A stretch of 64,000 bases of DNA from Peribacillus sp. Bi96 (GTDB lineage Bacteria > Bacillota > Bacilli > Bacillales > DSM-1321): NCBI RefSeq assembly GCF_918698115.1, contig NZ_CAKKLV010000018.1:1-64000 (forward strand), written 5' to 3'. Under the pieces are notes generated by a model, which saw only the letters and a program-made list of their open reading frames with translations, ran no database searches and had not been told where the DNA came from. Every line of letters starts with the position of its first letter. Position 1 is the stretch's first letter. The position numbers were made by a program, and so were the translations under genes. Positions 43,894 to 53,176 of the stretch are shown here, piece by piece.

Positions 43894-44275
43894 AAATTAC
43901 CTTCTTTAACTATGTGAATTAATCATCTATATCTTAACATAAAATAAGGGCTTTTAACGGCCGGCTTTCAGCAAGGAATTGTATCCAAGCTCGCGCCTAC
44001 ACATATGAGGGGCCAATATTTTGTCGCAGCAAGCTTACGTTTTACTAAAGGCAATATGTTGCCCCGATGTCAGGATGGCTTGGTTACAATTGGACATTTT
44101 CCGTTCTTGGCACCTTTGCCATCGCCAGCGCATTTTAATATTTCATCATGTTTTCCCTATATAAATGAGACTAATGTGAAGCTTCCACTATTTACTAGAT
44201 TTCCCACCCCCACAAATTCATGATAAAAGGTAGAATGATTATATAGGGGTCAAACTCTTATGGAGGGGTGACTAA
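43894..44275. other. Intergenic region upstream of mreBH
   Basis: No gene seen; the open frame at 44005-44223 has no ribosome site and no recognisable product. ACCCCC at 44208-44213 could be the -35 of a SigI promoter, which drives mreBH in B. subtilis, but I find no matching -10. Confidence 0.4.
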
Positions 44276-45283
44276 ATGTTATCAAATACAGAAATAGGCA
44301 TTGATTTAGGAACTGCAAATACACTAGTTTACAGTAAAAATAAAGGAATCGTATTTAATGAGCCATCGGTGGTGGCCATTGATATAGAGACTAATAAAGT
44401 ATTGGCAGTCGGTGTGGATGCAAAAAACATGATTGGAAAAACACCTGCAAATATCGTTGCAATCCGTCCACTTAAGGACGGTGTCATTGCGGATTTTGAT
44501 GTAACCGCGCAAATGCTTCGGGAAATCATGAAAAAAGCAAGTAAGGACCTAGGCTTATCGATCCGAAAGCCTAGTGTCGTGGTCTGTACGCCATCAGGTT
44601 CCACATCAGTGGAGAGGAGGGCCATTCAGGATGCAGTCAAAAGCTGCGGAGCCAAACAGGTCCACCTCATTGAGGAACCGGTAGCGGCAGCAATCGGCGC
44701 TGGCCTGCCTGTCGAAGAGCCCATTGCTAATGTGATCGTCGATATTGGCGGCGGCACGACTGAGGTGGCAATCATCTCATACGGCGGTGTCGTTTCTTGC
44801 AATTCAATCAGAATTGGCGGAGATCAATTGGATGAAGATATCAGCCAATATGTCAGAAAAAAACATAATGTGTTGATCGGTGAAAGAACAGCTGAGGAAA
44901 TAAAAAAAGAAATCGGCTATGCACTCGTTGAACATTCCGTAATCACCATGGAAGTCAGGGGCCGTGATCTTGTAACGGGTCTTCCAAAGCCGATTACAAT
45001 TTCATCCTCTGATGTTCAGGAAGCCATCCAGGAATCGCTTCTTCATATATTAGAAGCAATCAGGGCCACTTTGGAAGATTGTCCACCTGAATTAAGCGGG
45101 GACATCGTCGATCAAGGCGTCATCTTATCCGGAGGGGGCGCACTTCTCAACGGAATCCAAGAATGGCTGACGAATGAAATTGTCGTACCAGTCCGACTTG
45201 CAGATAATCCGCTTGAATCAGTGGCCATCGGAACCGGCCTTTCACTTGAAGTCATTCACAAATTACAAAAAGCCGTATACTAA
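44276..45283 (+). CDS. mreBH: MreB-like cytoskeletal protein MreBH
   Basis: 335 residues, the length of MreBH. Actin-fold motifs: [19 protein letters not shown] (phosphate 1), [16 protein letters not shown] (phosphate 2), [15 protein letters not shown] (adenosine). It helps direct cell-wall synthesis and, in B. subtilis, brings the hydrolase LytE to the lateral wall. Stands alone behind GGAGGGG, as mreBH does, not in an mreBCD operon. Confidence 0.9.
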   Translation: MLSNTEIGIDLGTANTLVYSKNKGIVFNEPSVVAIDIETNKVLAVGVDAKNMIGKTPANIVAIRPLKDGVIADFDVTAQMLREIMKKASKDLGLSIRKPSVVVCTPSGSTSVERRAIQDAVKSCGAKQVHLIEEPVAAAIGAGLPVEEPIANVIVDIGGGTTEVAIISYGGVVSCNSIRIGGDQLDEDISQYVRKKHNVLIGERTAEEIKKEIGYALVEHSVITMEVRGRDLVTGLPKPITISSSDVQEAIQESLLHILEAIRATLEDCPPELSGDIVDQGVILSGGGALLNGIQEWLTNEIVVPVRLADNPLESVAIGTGLSLEVIHKLQKAVY

Positions 45284-45290
45284 AAAGATG

Positions 45291-45320
45291 AAGGAATCCC
45301 TACTCGGGATTCCTTTTTTT
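45291..45320 (+). terminator. Terminator after mreBH
   Basis: AAGGAATCCC-TACTC-GGGATTCCTT followed by T residues. Confidence 0.9.
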
Positions 45321-45479
45321 CTCGGGCAAAAGTTCATATGATTCTCCGCTATATAGAGATATATAACTTCCCTGATATATTTTAATTGATTTGAGTAGAG
45401 AATAAGGAAGAGGTTTTTTTACATTCAACAGTATGCATTGCATTTGGAGAAGGATTAACTTATCAGGTCTTAACACATG

Positions 45480-45522
45480 CAATGTTACATAAAGTGTGAT
45501 ATAATATAATTATGTTACATTG
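45480..45522. promoter_or_regulatory. Inverted repeats around a -10 box
   Basis: CAATGTTACATAA (45480-45492) and TTATGTTACATTG (45510-45522) are mirror images at 12 of 13 positions. Between them lies a doubled -10 (TATAATATAAT). This looks like an operator or recombinase-binding site upstream of the integrase-like gene. Confidence 0.55.
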
Positions 45523-45539
45523 GTAAGAGGAGAAGATCT

Positions 45540-46103
45540 ATGGAATATGTAGAAGCCTTTAAGGACATCAATCAAATCAGCAAAATGAAGACTTACTTAC
45601 GAGCTCACTCCAGTCGGGATTATTTATTGTTTGTAATCGGCATCAATACCGGTATGAAGATAAATGAAATGCTGGAAATCACCGTCGCCGACGTTCTCGA
45701 TGAATCGGGAAAAATCAAGGAGTTTTATGAGCAACGGATGGAAAATGACGAGGTCAACCAAATTTATTTGAACCTGAAAGTTCGTACTGCCTTACAAGAA
45801 TACCTTAAAGGCTCGAAGGTTATCGAAGGTCAATTTTTATTTCTTTCCCCTAAGACAAAAAAGCCGATCACACGCCAACAGGCGCACCGAATCATCCATG
45901 ATGCTGTGGAAGGTGCTGGCCTGACAGGTAAATTCGGAGCAAGTTCGATGCGCAAAACTTTTGGCTACCATGCCTATAAACAAGGAGTGTCACTAGCTTT
46001 GATACAGAAGCATTACCATCATTCAAGTCCATCGGAGACACTAAAATACATCGGCATATCAAAGGAAAAGAAATTCAATACGAATATTGACGTTAACTTA
46101 TGA
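45540..46103 (+). CDS. Tyrosine recombinase-like protein, catalytic domain only
   Basis: 187 residues, the size of the catalytic domain without the core-binding domain. The folds fit: SRDYLLFVIGINTGMKINEMLEI, FLSPKTKKPITRQQAHRII, ASSMRKTFGYHAYKQG, IQKHYHHSSPSETLKYIGI with the tyrosine. But the first catalytic arginine (TGLRxxEL) is lysine here, and the HxxR box reads SSMR. Relatives with such changes are widespread in Bacillus as stand-alone proteins. It may bind DNA without normal recombination. It is not in a prophage. Confidence 0.75.
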   Translation: MEYVEAFKDINQISKMKTYLRAHSSRDYLLFVIGINTGMKINEMLEITVADVLDESGKIKEFYEQRMENDEVNQIYLNLKVRTALQEYLKGSKVIEGQFLFLSPKTKKPITRQQAHRIIHDAVEGAGLTGKFGASSMRKTFGYHAYKQGVSLALIQKHYHHSSPSETLKYIGISKEKKFNTNIDVNL

Positions 46104-46154
46104 ACATTCTGCTATCTTCAATAAACTCTAACCAAATTTTAAGGAGGAATTCCA

Positions 46155-46652
46155 GTGAAAATTAGAGAAAGTGAACTTCCTGGTATTGGCCAAAAGTTCG
46201 AAATCATAACGAGAAATGATGAAAAGTTAGTGATCGTCATTCACGATGACGGCCGTCGGGAATTGTACCATTTTGATAATGAACATGAAGATGTCATTTC
46301 CAGCATCACCCTTAATGACCAGGAATCGCGGCAACTGGCTTCCATAATAGGCGGCATGGTTTATAAACCACAAGCACTTGAAACGATTGAAATGTCATTG
46401 GGCGACTTAGTGATTGAATGGTTTAAAGTGGAACCAGGTTCCAAAGCCATCAATCAGACAATCGGTTCGATCGATATCCGGAGCAATTATAACGTAACCG
46501 TGATAGCCCATTCGAAAAAAGGAAAAAAACAACTGAGCAACCCTGGTCCTGAGTCCATCATCGAAACAGGCGATACACTCGTGATATCCGGTGAAAGAAA
46601 AGATATCCGTAACCTGACTAGAGAATTATTGACCGACGAAAGGAGTGATTAA
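46155..46652 (+). CDS. khtT: K+/H+ antiporter regulatory subunit KhtT
   Basis: 165 residues, GTG start behind AAGGAGG. An N-terminal domain (RESELPGIGQKFEIITRNDEKL) is followed by a TrkA_C/RCK-C domain (SKAINQTIGSIDIRSNYNVTVIA, ETGDTLVISGERKDI), which in KhtT binds c-di-AMP and controls the antiporter. The next gene starts six bases later, so the pair is an operon. The khtS gene that precedes it in B. subtilis is not visible. Confidence 0.9.
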   Translation: MKIRESELPGIGQKFEIITRNDEKLVIVIHDDGRRELYHFDNEHEDVISSITLNDQESRQLASIIGGMVYKPQALETIEMSLGDLVIEWFKVEPGSKAINQTIGSIDIRSNYNVTVIAHSKKGKKQLSNPGPESIIETGDTLVISGERKDIRNLTRELLTDERSD

Positions 46653-46658
46653 GCTCAT

Positions 46659-47885
46659 ATGGACCATTTAGTCTTTGAAGTGGGTACTGCCCTACTTCTA
46701 GTAGCGTTCGCTGCTCTCTTTGCAGGTAAATTTAAAATATCTAATGTTCCAGTATTAATTATCATCGGGATGCTCGTTGGCCCCCATGCCCCAACCTTCG
46801 GGGTCATTGACCTCCGTTTCATTGAAAGTGAAGAAATCATCGCTTTCCTCGGCCGTGTCGGTATCTTATTCCTTCTGTTCTACTTAGGCCTTGAATTTTC
46901 CGTTAAAAAACTAATGAAGTCCGGAAAAAATATCGTGACAGGCGGAACGTATTACATTGTAATCAACGCCGGTTTGGCATTGCTTTACGGTTTCCTTCTC
47001 GGTCTTCCTTTAAAGGAAGTACTGATCTTAACGGGGATTATCAGCTTTTCTTCAAGTGCCATTGTGGCGAAGGTACTTGTTGATCTTAAAAGGACCGGTA
47101 ACAATGAAACGGAGCTAATTCTTGGTATCATCATGTTTGAAGATATCTTCCTCGCTGTGTATTTATCAGTCGTATCAGGATTGGTATTAAGCTCTTCCGG
47201 TTCCGTTTGGGGAACGTTACTTTCAACTTTTATCGCGATCGGATATATGCTTGTGTTTTTTGTTATCGCCCGAAAAGCATCTGGGTTCCTAAACAAATTA
47301 TTCAATATAACCTCCGATGAAATATTTATTATTGTCGTGTTCGCTTTACTGTTCTTCATCGCAGGTTTCTCGGAAACCATTCACGTAGCGGAAGCCATTG
47401 GTGCATTACTGCTCGGCCTTGTCTTTTCTGAAACGGAACATAGCGATAGAATCGAGAAGCTTGTCATTCCATTTAGAGACTTCTTCGGAGCCATATTCTT
47501 CTTCAGCTTTGGCTTGAGTATCGATCCGACGACCCTTGGTGGAGCTGTCTGGATGGTTCTGGGAGCCGTCATCATCACTATAATCGGTAACTTTGTGGCT
47601 GGAATGATTGCAGGACGCAAATCCGGCTTATCTCACAGGGCCTCCGCAAACATCGGATTGACGATTGTTTCACGTGGTGAATTCTCCATCATTTTAGCCA
47701 ACCTAGGCATTGCTGGCGGTTTAATGCCTATACTAACCCCGTTTGCGGCACTTTATGTTTTAACCTTAGCGATTCTTGGTCCAATCCTTACAAAAGAATC
47801 CAAACACATCTATAATATCCTGAATAAAGTCTTCAAATGGAGCCCCCCGAAGGTTCAAAAGGAACCTGAAAAAGAAGTTCAATAG
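46659..47885 (+). CDS. khtU: K+/H+ antiporter KhtU
   Basis: 408 residues, CPA2-type antiporter with about twelve helices: LLLVAFAALFAGKFKISNVP, IGMLVGPHAPTFG, FLLFYLGLEFSVKKLM, GIIMFEDIFLAVYLSVVSG with the ion-site aspartate, and GLTIVSRGEFSIILANLG. It exports K+ for H+ at alkaline pH or high K+ and is controlled by KhtT. The end is a charged cytoplasmic tail. A terminator follows. Confidence 0.9.
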   Translation: MDHLVFEVGTALLLVAFAALFAGKFKISNVPVLIIIGMLVGPHAPTFGVIDLRFIESEEIIAFLGRVGILFLLFYLGLEFSVKKLMKSGKNIVTGGTYYIVINAGLALLYGFLLGLPLKEVLILTGIISFSSSAIVAKVLVDLKRTGNNETELILGIIMFEDIFLAVYLSVVSGLVLSSSGSVWGTLLSTFIAIGYMLVFFVIARKASGFLNKLFNITSDEIFIIVVFALLFFIAGFSETIHVAEAIGALLLGLVFSETEHSDRIEKLVIPFRDFFGAIFFFSFGLSIDPTTLGGAVWMVLGAVIITIIGNFVAGMIAGRKSGLSHRASANIGLTIVSRGEFSIILANLGIAGGLMPILTPFAALYVLTLAILGPILTKESKHIYNILNKVFKWSPPKVQKEPEKEVQ

Positions 47886-47888
47886 CTA

Positions 47889-47922
47889 AAAAGGCCAGAT
47901 ATGCTGTCTGGCCTTTTTTCTG
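47889..47922 (+). terminator. Terminator after khtU
   Basis: AAAGGCCAGA-TATGCTG-TCTGGCCTTTTTT. Confidence 0.9.
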
Positions 47923-47925
47923 ATT

Positions 47926-48353
47926 ACTTTTAAAGTACACCTTTGATGTTAAATGGGGCTTTCTGTATAAGTGCCATTAGATATTTAACATACCTTGTAC
48001 TAATATTAGCAATGTTATTCATAAGCTTTGAAGTACCAACAGCACAAGCTCACGTGGTTAAGAATATTTGTTTTCCGATTCTTTACTCCCGATTTTCCTC
48101 GACATGATACTCACATACCTGGGAATTCAGCCAATGGAGAAGTGAATGGGCTAATGTAAGTAACCATTAACTTATCATTCATATACTCGGGTTTCGTTAA
48201 TGCATGTTATATCAAGCATTAGCGCACGGATTAAACATGAAAAGGACCTCTTTACGAAGTATCTTTCAATTTCTTTTAATTAGAGGATTAACTTACCTGA
48301 ACAGAGGGAAAAGAAGCAGATAACCTAAGTAACTAATCAGGAGTGAGGCCCGG
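47926..48353. other. Intergenic region with a doubtful small frame
   Basis: A frame from ATG 47946 to TGA 48107 encodes 53 residues with a signal-like start (RYLTYLVLILAMLFISFEVP then TAQAHVV), but no ribosome site is present. A shift of one base at the AHVV point opens a second frame (RIFVFRFFTPDFPRHD). It could be a broken small secreted protein or chance. Nothing else seen. Confidence 0.25.
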
Positions 48354-49220
48354 ATGAATAAGTCGTTAAAATTTTCCAAAAAACTCATCAAAGAAATAAA
48401 GGAAGATCGTGTAACGGGGCTGGCAGCAGAACAAGCGTATTACTATTTACTCGCACTATTCCCTTTGCTCATTTTATTGCTGTCCCTACTTCCTTATCTG
48501 AACATTGATATTCAGACAGCCTTGGATACGCTCAAAACCTTCATGCCAGTTGAAACGATGGATGTCATCGAGAAAAACATCATCAACATATTGAGTGAGC
48601 GTAACGGCGGCTTACTGACTTTTGGTTTCCTTGGCACCATATGGTCCGCATCAAACGGAATGAATGCATTCATCCATTCCATGAATATCGCTTATGATGT
48701 TGAAGAAACAAGGAATTTCATTAAAGCCCGTTTCATTTCCATTGTATTGACTTTAGGCTTGGTTGTTGCATTCATCGTCATGTTAGGTCTTCCCGTCTTC
48801 GGGAAAGTCATCATCGATTTAATACAGCAAGTCATTTCAATTCCAGAAGAAATGCAAATCTTATTCAGCTTATTACGGTGGGTTATCGCCGTTGTGGTCA
48901 TTTCACTCGTCCTGACTTTTTTATATCGTTTTGCACCGAATAAAAGTTTTCCCATTAAACATGTCATTCCTGGGGCAGTGACCGCAACTGTACTTTGGTT
49001 AGGAATATCACTTGGATTCTCATTCTATGTCAGTAATTTTGCCAATTATTCTTCCACTTACGGCAGTTTGGGAGGCGTCATCATCTTGATGCTATGGCTA
49101 TATTTAAGTGGTTTGATCTTTGTGATAGGCGGAGAAATCAATGCGATACTTCATCGTCAAAATTCCATACCAAAAAAACCATCGCGCACGATCGTACATC
49201 CCGTTCCACTTAAAAGGTAA
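48354..49220 (+). CDS. YihY/BrkB membrane protein, second copy
   Basis: 288 residues, six helices, clearly paralogous to yfkH at 35085-35924: EDRVTGLAAEQAYYYLLALFPL, FLGTIWSASNGMNAFIHSMN, RFAPNKSFPIKHVIPGAV, NYSSTYGSLGGVIILMLWLY and GGEINAILH. The main difference is a longer, basic tail (RQNSIPKKPSRTIVHPVPLK). ATG with a GAGTGAGG site. Function unknown. Confidence 0.87.
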   Translation: MNKSLKFSKKLIKEIKEDRVTGLAAEQAYYYLLALFPLLILLLSLLPYLNIDIQTALDTLKTFMPVETMDVIEKNIINILSERNGGLLTFGFLGTIWSASNGMNAFIHSMNIAYDVEETRNFIKARFISIVLTLGLVVAFIVMLGLPVFGKVIIDLIQQVISIPEEMQILFSLLRWVIAVVVISLVLTFLYRFAPNKSFPIKHVIPGAVTATVLWLGISLGFSFYVSNFANYSSTYGSLGGVIILMLWLYLSGLIFVIGGEINAILHRQNSIPKKPSRTIVHPVPLKR

Positions 49221-49223
49221 AAC

Positions 49224-49272
49224 ATGAATAGGAAAGCGGCTGCCCCATTTGGACAGCCGCTTTCCTATTCAT
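49224..49272. terminator. 19-bp perfect inverted repeat between convergent genes
   Basis: ATGAATAGGAAAGCGGCTG is mirrored exactly at 49254-49272 around an 11-base loop. It ends both the yihY copy and nrnB, whose stop codon lies in it. There is little T tract on either side, so the long stem must do the work. Confidence 0.75.
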
Positions 49273-50435
49273 CCTTTATTGACAAACTCTTCATATCTTT
49301 CATCATGGGCAAGCCATGCTGAGTATTTCCGCTTCATGTATTTTTCCGCTTCCCCAAATGTATCGAATGTTTTTTTCTGTTGTTTTCCGTTGATTTCAAC
49401 AATCCATTCTTCCTCTTCATCTTCATAGATGAATATGTCCTGTTTTTCTCTCGTTGAATATAAGCAGCCCTCTGGGGATTCTTTTACATTCAATTGATTT
49501 TTATGAGCATCACGTTTTAGCGGCTCGGCAAAGAAGGTTTTTTCGACGTATTGGCTATATGCCTTTTCAGACATGGTACACCCCGCAGCTTTTTGATGGC
49601 CACCCCCATCGTACTTGCCAGCAACTTCAGAAACATCTATGTCATCGTGGATTGTCCGAAAGCTGATTCTTTTACTTCCGACCATCAGGATGGCGATATA
49701 ATCCAGATGTGAGAATTCTTTCGATAGTTCATTTCCAAGTTCTGAGTGATAGGACTCTGCGTGGACCACACCAGCTGTATGGGGGCCGACCGTAGCTTGA
49801 TAAACTTCTCTTTTTTTCCTGTTTATGTACCGATCTACTCGACTTTCTTCTACATTCAGAAGAGTTTGCTCCACTTCGTCAAAAGTGAAACTTTCAGCAG
49901 TAGAAAGCTTATGTGCGATTTTCATTTCAAATTCTTCAATCGGAATCATGAAAAACAGGTCATTTAACCGTTTTGCCGTCGCATTTTTATTAACTTCCCA
50001 TTCCCATGTATCGTATTGGCGGACCAATTCGACAAATTCAGCTACGATGCTTGAAGGTTCCAGCAGATTATTTTCAACTGCATACTGATAGAATAATGAA
50101 GTCGCTGCTGTCTGTTTACCGTCTTCCTGCTCGACCGTTACAGATGCCCAATCATGTTCGTTCAAATGCAGAGCTGACTTATGATGGTCTATCAACAGCG
50201 CTTTGCCTCCGTCTTCCACAAACTGCGAAATCATCTTTTCATTATCTTCATCAACCGAAAGATCGGTAACAATTAAGGTATCTTCAATTTTTGCCTGCTC
50301 AAGAAATGCTCCTACATTCTGATTAAGGCGACCGATCGAATTGTAACTTACCACTACTTCTTCTCCAAATGCCAACTTAGCTACAATGCCGCAGCCGACT
50401 CCATCTAAATCATTATGTGTAAAGAGATGGTACAC
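49269..50435 (-). CDS. nrnB: Nano-RNase / oligoribonuclease NrnB
   Basis: 388 residues. DHH phosphoesterase: FTHNDLDGVGCGIVAKLAF (metal site 1), IVTDLSVDED, LLIDHHKSALHLNEH (DHH), and the DHHA1 motif KYDGGGHQKAAGCTMS. A C-terminal segment rich in D and E follows. B. subtilis NrnB (YngD) degrades short RNAs and is of this length and pattern. ATG behind AGGAGGGG. Confidence 0.85.
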   Translation of the reverse strand: MYHLFTHNDLDGVGCGIVAKLAFGEEVVVSYNSIGRLNQNVGAFLEQAKIEDTLIVTDLSVDEDNEKMISQFVEDGGKALLIDHHKSALHLNEHDWASVTVEQEDGKQTAATSLFYQYAVENNLLEPSSIVAEFVELVRQYDTWEWEVNKNATAKRLNDLFFMIPIEEFEMKIAHKLSTAESFTFDEVEQTLLNVEESRVDRYINRKKREVYQATVGPHTAGVVHAESYHSELGNELSKEFSHLDYIAILMVGSKRISFRTIHDDIDVSEVAGKYDGGGHQKAAGCTMSEKAYSQYVEKTFFAEPLKRDAHKNQLNVKESPEGCLYSTREKQDIFIYEDEEEEWIVEINGKQQKKTFDTFGEAEKYMKRKYSAWLAHDERYEEFVNKG

Positions 50436-50639
50436 ACAAACCCCTCCTAATAACTAATAAATTTACTTTTCCCTAAAGATATCAATTTCAATAGCAATCT
50501 TTACAATTGTAGCATAATCATATCCGCATATTTTACCATGCTTCCATTCCTCCATGATTTTGTTCTTTTTTTTTTGAAAAACTCCTAATAATTCGTTATT
50601 TACCAGATTTTATATTGAATCAAGGCATGTTTTCATTGA
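50436..50639. other. Intergenic region upstream of nrnB
   Basis: AT-rich, with a run of ten T residues at 50564-50573. No gene seen. Confidence 0.35.
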
Positions 50640-50793
50640 TCACTTAAAAAGTCACTATCTGGGGTTAACCAAAGCTTGGAAGCAGCCAGTTTGTTATTGA
50701 AAAAGTCCGAGGATGTCGAACGTGTCATTTGAGGAAATTGAAGGAAACACGCAAGAAGTCATCGATCAAACCCATACAATAAATGGTCAATAA
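50640..50793 (+). pseudogene. Remnant of a chemoreceptor-like coiled coil
   Basis: One frame gives SLKKSLSGVNQSLEAASLLL then KKSEDVERVI; after a one-base shift it continues EEIEGNTQEVIDQTHTINGQ and stops. Joined, this looks like the coiled-coil part of a methyl-accepting chemotaxis protein. It has no start, and both flanks are non-coding. Confidence 0.4.
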
Positions 50794-50805
50794 GAAAGTT
50801 TACTC

Positions 50806-50842
50806 AAAAAAATCCGCAGGGATGTTCTTCCCTGCGGATTTC
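50806..50842 (-). terminator. Terminator of the riboflavin operon
   Basis: AAATCCGCAGGG and CCCTGCGGATTT pair with a loop of eight, followed by T residues on the minus strand. Confidence 0.9.
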
Positions 50843-50852
50843 CTGAATGAAA

Positions 50853-51323
50853 TTACTGTTCAATCAATTTTCCAAGGTTCGCCATTTCAATCGCACTAAC
50901 GGCCGCTTCATAGCCTTTGTTACCAGATTTTGTACCGGCACGTTCGATGGCTTGCTCGATATTCTCAGTTGTCAACAAACCGAAGATAACTGGTACACCT
51001 GTGTCCAAGGAAACGGCAGCCATTCCTTTAGCTGCTTCATTGCAGACATAATCATAATGTGTAGTGGAACCCCTGATTACCGTTCCAAGACCGATCACTG
51101 CATCATATTTGCCTGTATTCACAAGTTTCTTCGCAATTAATGGAAGTTCAAAAGCACCTGGGACCCAAGCAATGTCAACATCATTTTCATCCACACCATG
51201 CCGCTTAAGTCCGTCCAATGCTCCGCCTAAAAGCTTGCTTGTGATAAACTCATTAAATCTTCCTACAACGATTCCAACTTTCAATCCTGATCCGATTAAT
51301 TGTGCTTCAATAATTTTCCCCAT
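50853..51323 (-). CDS. ribH: 6,7-dimethyl-8-ribityllumazine synthase RibH
   Basis: 156 residues from ATG eight bases behind GGAGG. Lumazine synthase motifs: [44 protein letters not shown]-type [20 protein letters not shown] and [17 protein letters not shown]. It joins 3,4-dihydroxybutanone phosphate (from RibB) with the pyrimidine intermediate. Last gene of the operon. Confidence 0.95.
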   Translation of the reverse strand: MGKIIEAQLIGSGLKVGIVVGRFNEFITSKLLGGALDGLKRHGVDENDVDIAWVPGAFELPLIAKKLVNTGKYDAVIGLGTVIRGSTTHYDYVCNEAAKGMAAVSLDTGVPVIFGLLTTENIEQAIERAGTKSGNKGYEAAVSAIEMANLGKLIEQ

Positions 51324-51393
51324 GTCCAATTCCTCCTAGTTTTTAAAAAATATCTTTTTTCATGTGTAGATTTCATTGCGCAAAAATCATCCC

Positions 51394-52044
51394 TTACGCA
51401 TTCGGAATGTTCAGTTCAAGTTCCTGTTTCCCGCTTGTATCGCTTTGTTTAAGGTAACGAATCAAATCGGCTATCGTGATGAATTTCAGGTTGAATTTCT
51501 CAGCGATGACTTCTAAATCTGATACACGTGCCATCGATCCATCTTCATTCATGATCTCACATATGACACCAGCTGGAGCGGCGCCGCATAACTTTGCCAA
51601 ATCCACCGATGCCTCCGTATGCCCTGCCCTCCTTAATACGCCGCCTTCTTTAGCGACGATCGGAAAAGTGTGACCAGGTCTTTGAAAATCTTCAGCGACA
51701 GAATCTTCTTTAAGAAGTTCAAGAATGGTCAAGGACCGTTCAAAAGCACTGATTCCTGTAGAAGTGCTTTTATGATCGACACTAACCGTAAACGCAGTGC
51801 CATGATGGTCGGTATTTTCTCCTACCATTGGATGCAGGCTCAATTTCCCTGCCAGATCTTCAGTAATGGTTGTACAAATCAAGCCTCGTCCATGAGTCGC
51901 CATGAAATTAATCGCTTCCGGTGTTGCCTTTTCAGCCAACACAACAAAATCCCCTTCATTTTCACGGTCTTCATCATCGGATACGATTACTACCTTGCCA
52001 GCTTTCAAATCTTCGATCGCTTCTTCAATTGTATGGAACATCAT
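51394..52044 (-). CDS. ribB: 3,4-dihydroxy-2-butanone 4-phosphate synthase RibB (RibBA lacking its second half)
   Basis: 216 residues. RibB signature sequences: [60 protein letters not shown] and [17 protein letters not shown]. The protein goes past the RibB domain into the linker [13 protein letters not shown], which in RibBA fusions leads directly into the GTP cyclohydrolase II domain, and then stops. No trace of that domain lies downstream. It converts ribulose 5-phosphate; the GTP step must be encoded elsewhere. Confidence 0.92.
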   Translation of the reverse strand: MMFHTIEEAIEDLKAGKVVIVSDDEDRENEGDFVVLAEKATPEAINFMATHGRGLICTTITEDLAGKLSLHPMVGENTDHHGTAFTVSVDHKSTSTGISAFERSLTILELLKEDSVAEDFQRPGHTFPIVAKEGGVLRRAGHTEASVDLAKLCGAAPAGVICEIMNEDGSMARVSDLEVIAEKFNLKFITIADLIRYLKQSDTSGKQELELNIPNA

Positions 52045-52059
52045 TACACCGCCCTTTTA

Positions 52060-52698
52060 TTAGAATCCGTGTTCTGCCAAAAACTCTAAATTCAGTCCTG
52101 GTTTTGAATCGCCTTTTTTCATTTGATGTATAATATATTTCCCTATCATGTCGTTTTCGATGTTAACGATATCGCCAGCCGCCTTATGCCCCAATATGGT
52201 GTCCTGATGAGTCAAGGGGATCAGTGATACAGTCAAAAGGTCTCTTTCGATCCCAAATATCGTCAAGCTCGTTCCATCAATGGCAACGGACCCTTTCGGA
52301 ATGCAATAGTTACTGAGTCCTTCTTCCAATTGGATTACATAATAGACGGCATTTTCTTTACGCTCTTTTTTTATGATTGTTCCTGTTCCGTCAATATGGC
52401 CTGAAACAAAATGACCGCCAAACCTTCCCTGTGCACTCATGGCTCGTTCGAGATTTACAGGTGATCCCAATTTTAACGTCCGGATCGAGGAAGCTTTGAC
52501 CGTTTCCGGCATTACGTCCACCGTAAACAAACTTTTCGTGAAGGATGTTACCGTTAAGCAGACCCCGTTGACTGATATACTATCCCCGAGATGAACATCT
52601 TCAAGGATTTTCTCAGAACGAATCGTCAACTCCATACTGCTTGTTCCTTTTTTCAAGGAATGGACGGTACCGATATCCTCAATGATTCCCGTAAACAT
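52060..52698 (-). CDS. ribE: Riboflavin synthase alpha chain RibE
   Basis: 212 residues. Two lumazine-binding barrels, each beginning with the family motif: [12 protein letters not shown] at residue 1 and [13 protein letters not shown] near residue 97; also [14 protein letters not shown] and [12 protein letters not shown]. It forms riboflavin from two lumazine molecules. First gene after the FMN riboswitch; in B. subtilis ribD precedes it, but here there is none. Confidence 0.95.
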   Translation of the reverse strand: MFTGIIEDIGTVHSLKKGTSSMELTIRSEKILEDVHLGDSISVNGVCLTVTSFTKSLFTVDVMPETVKASSIRTLKLGSPVNLERAMSAQGRFGGHFVSGHIDGTGTIIKKERKENAVYYVIQLEEGLSNYCIPKGSVAIDGTSLTIFGIERDLLTVSLIPLTHQDTILGHKAAGDIVNIENDMIGKYIIHQMKKGDSKPGLNLEFLAEHGF

Positions 52699-52722
52699 GT
52701 TTTTCCCCCTTTTATAAAATAT

Positions 52723-52752
52723 AAAAAACCCCTTAGAAATGACCTAAGGAGT
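52723..52752 (-). terminator. Riboswitch expression-platform terminator
   Basis: CTCCTTAG and CTAAGGGG pair, followed by six T residues on the minus strand, between the FMN aptamer and ribE. Confidence 0.85.
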
Positions 52753-52846
52753 TAGCAGGAGAAATGAGTGAAAAAATTGTATACCTAAAAAGCCCAATAT
52801 TTTCATTTTTGAAAAATTAGGCACACGTATACATTTGGGTTTCACA

Positions 52847-52972
52847 CGTCCTTCTCCCATCCAGACTGTACTGTCGGCTTTGGAATCTCACCAAATCCTG
52901 CCTTTATCAGGCTCGCGGGCTTAGAATTTCTTCATCACCGCCGGTTGGGATTTTCACCCGACCCCGAAGGAC
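52847..52972 (-). ncRNA. FMN riboswitch (RFN element)
   Basis: All conserved strands are present on the minus strand: CCTTCGGGGTCGGGTGAAA, TCCCAACCGGCGGTGA, GCCCGCGAGCC, GGATTTGGTGAGATTCC, AGCCGACAGTACAGTCTGG and ATGGGAGAAGGACG. It senses FMN and, through the downstream terminator, shuts off ribE-ribB-ribH. A pairing of CCCAA and TTGGG across 52791-52838 could be the antiterminator. Confidence 0.95.
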
Positions 52973-53176
52973 TAAAATAATATGAATCTTTGAATATTTT
53001 AACACCATAAAGTGAAGATGTAAAATTTCTAACCTTAAATGGTTCAATTGTTACAGGAATTCCTCTCTTTACGGAAAAATAAACTCCACGTACCCCGATG
53101 TGCTCCAAAAAGGTTAACCAGGCTAAAAGTGTGGAATAAGGTAAAAGGAATCACAATTCATACAAGGAGGAAGGCC

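Noticed and set aside
44005-44223. 72-codon plus-strand frame upstream of mreBH
   Set aside because: No ribosome site, no hydrophobic or domain pattern, and it overlaps the expected mreBH promoter region.
43894-44275. SigI promoter of mreBH
   Set aside because: An ACCCCC hexamer is present, but no matching -10 element was found at a proper distance.
45540-46103. Prophage or integrative element marked by an integrase
   Set aside because: Both flanks are ordinary core genes (mreBH, khtTU); there are no phage genes, tRNA gene or attachment-site duplication.
53039-53176. Longer N-terminus for the TspO-like protein
   Set aside because: The extra 46 residues are basic and unlike the family, and a strong ribosome site lies just before the ATG at 53177.
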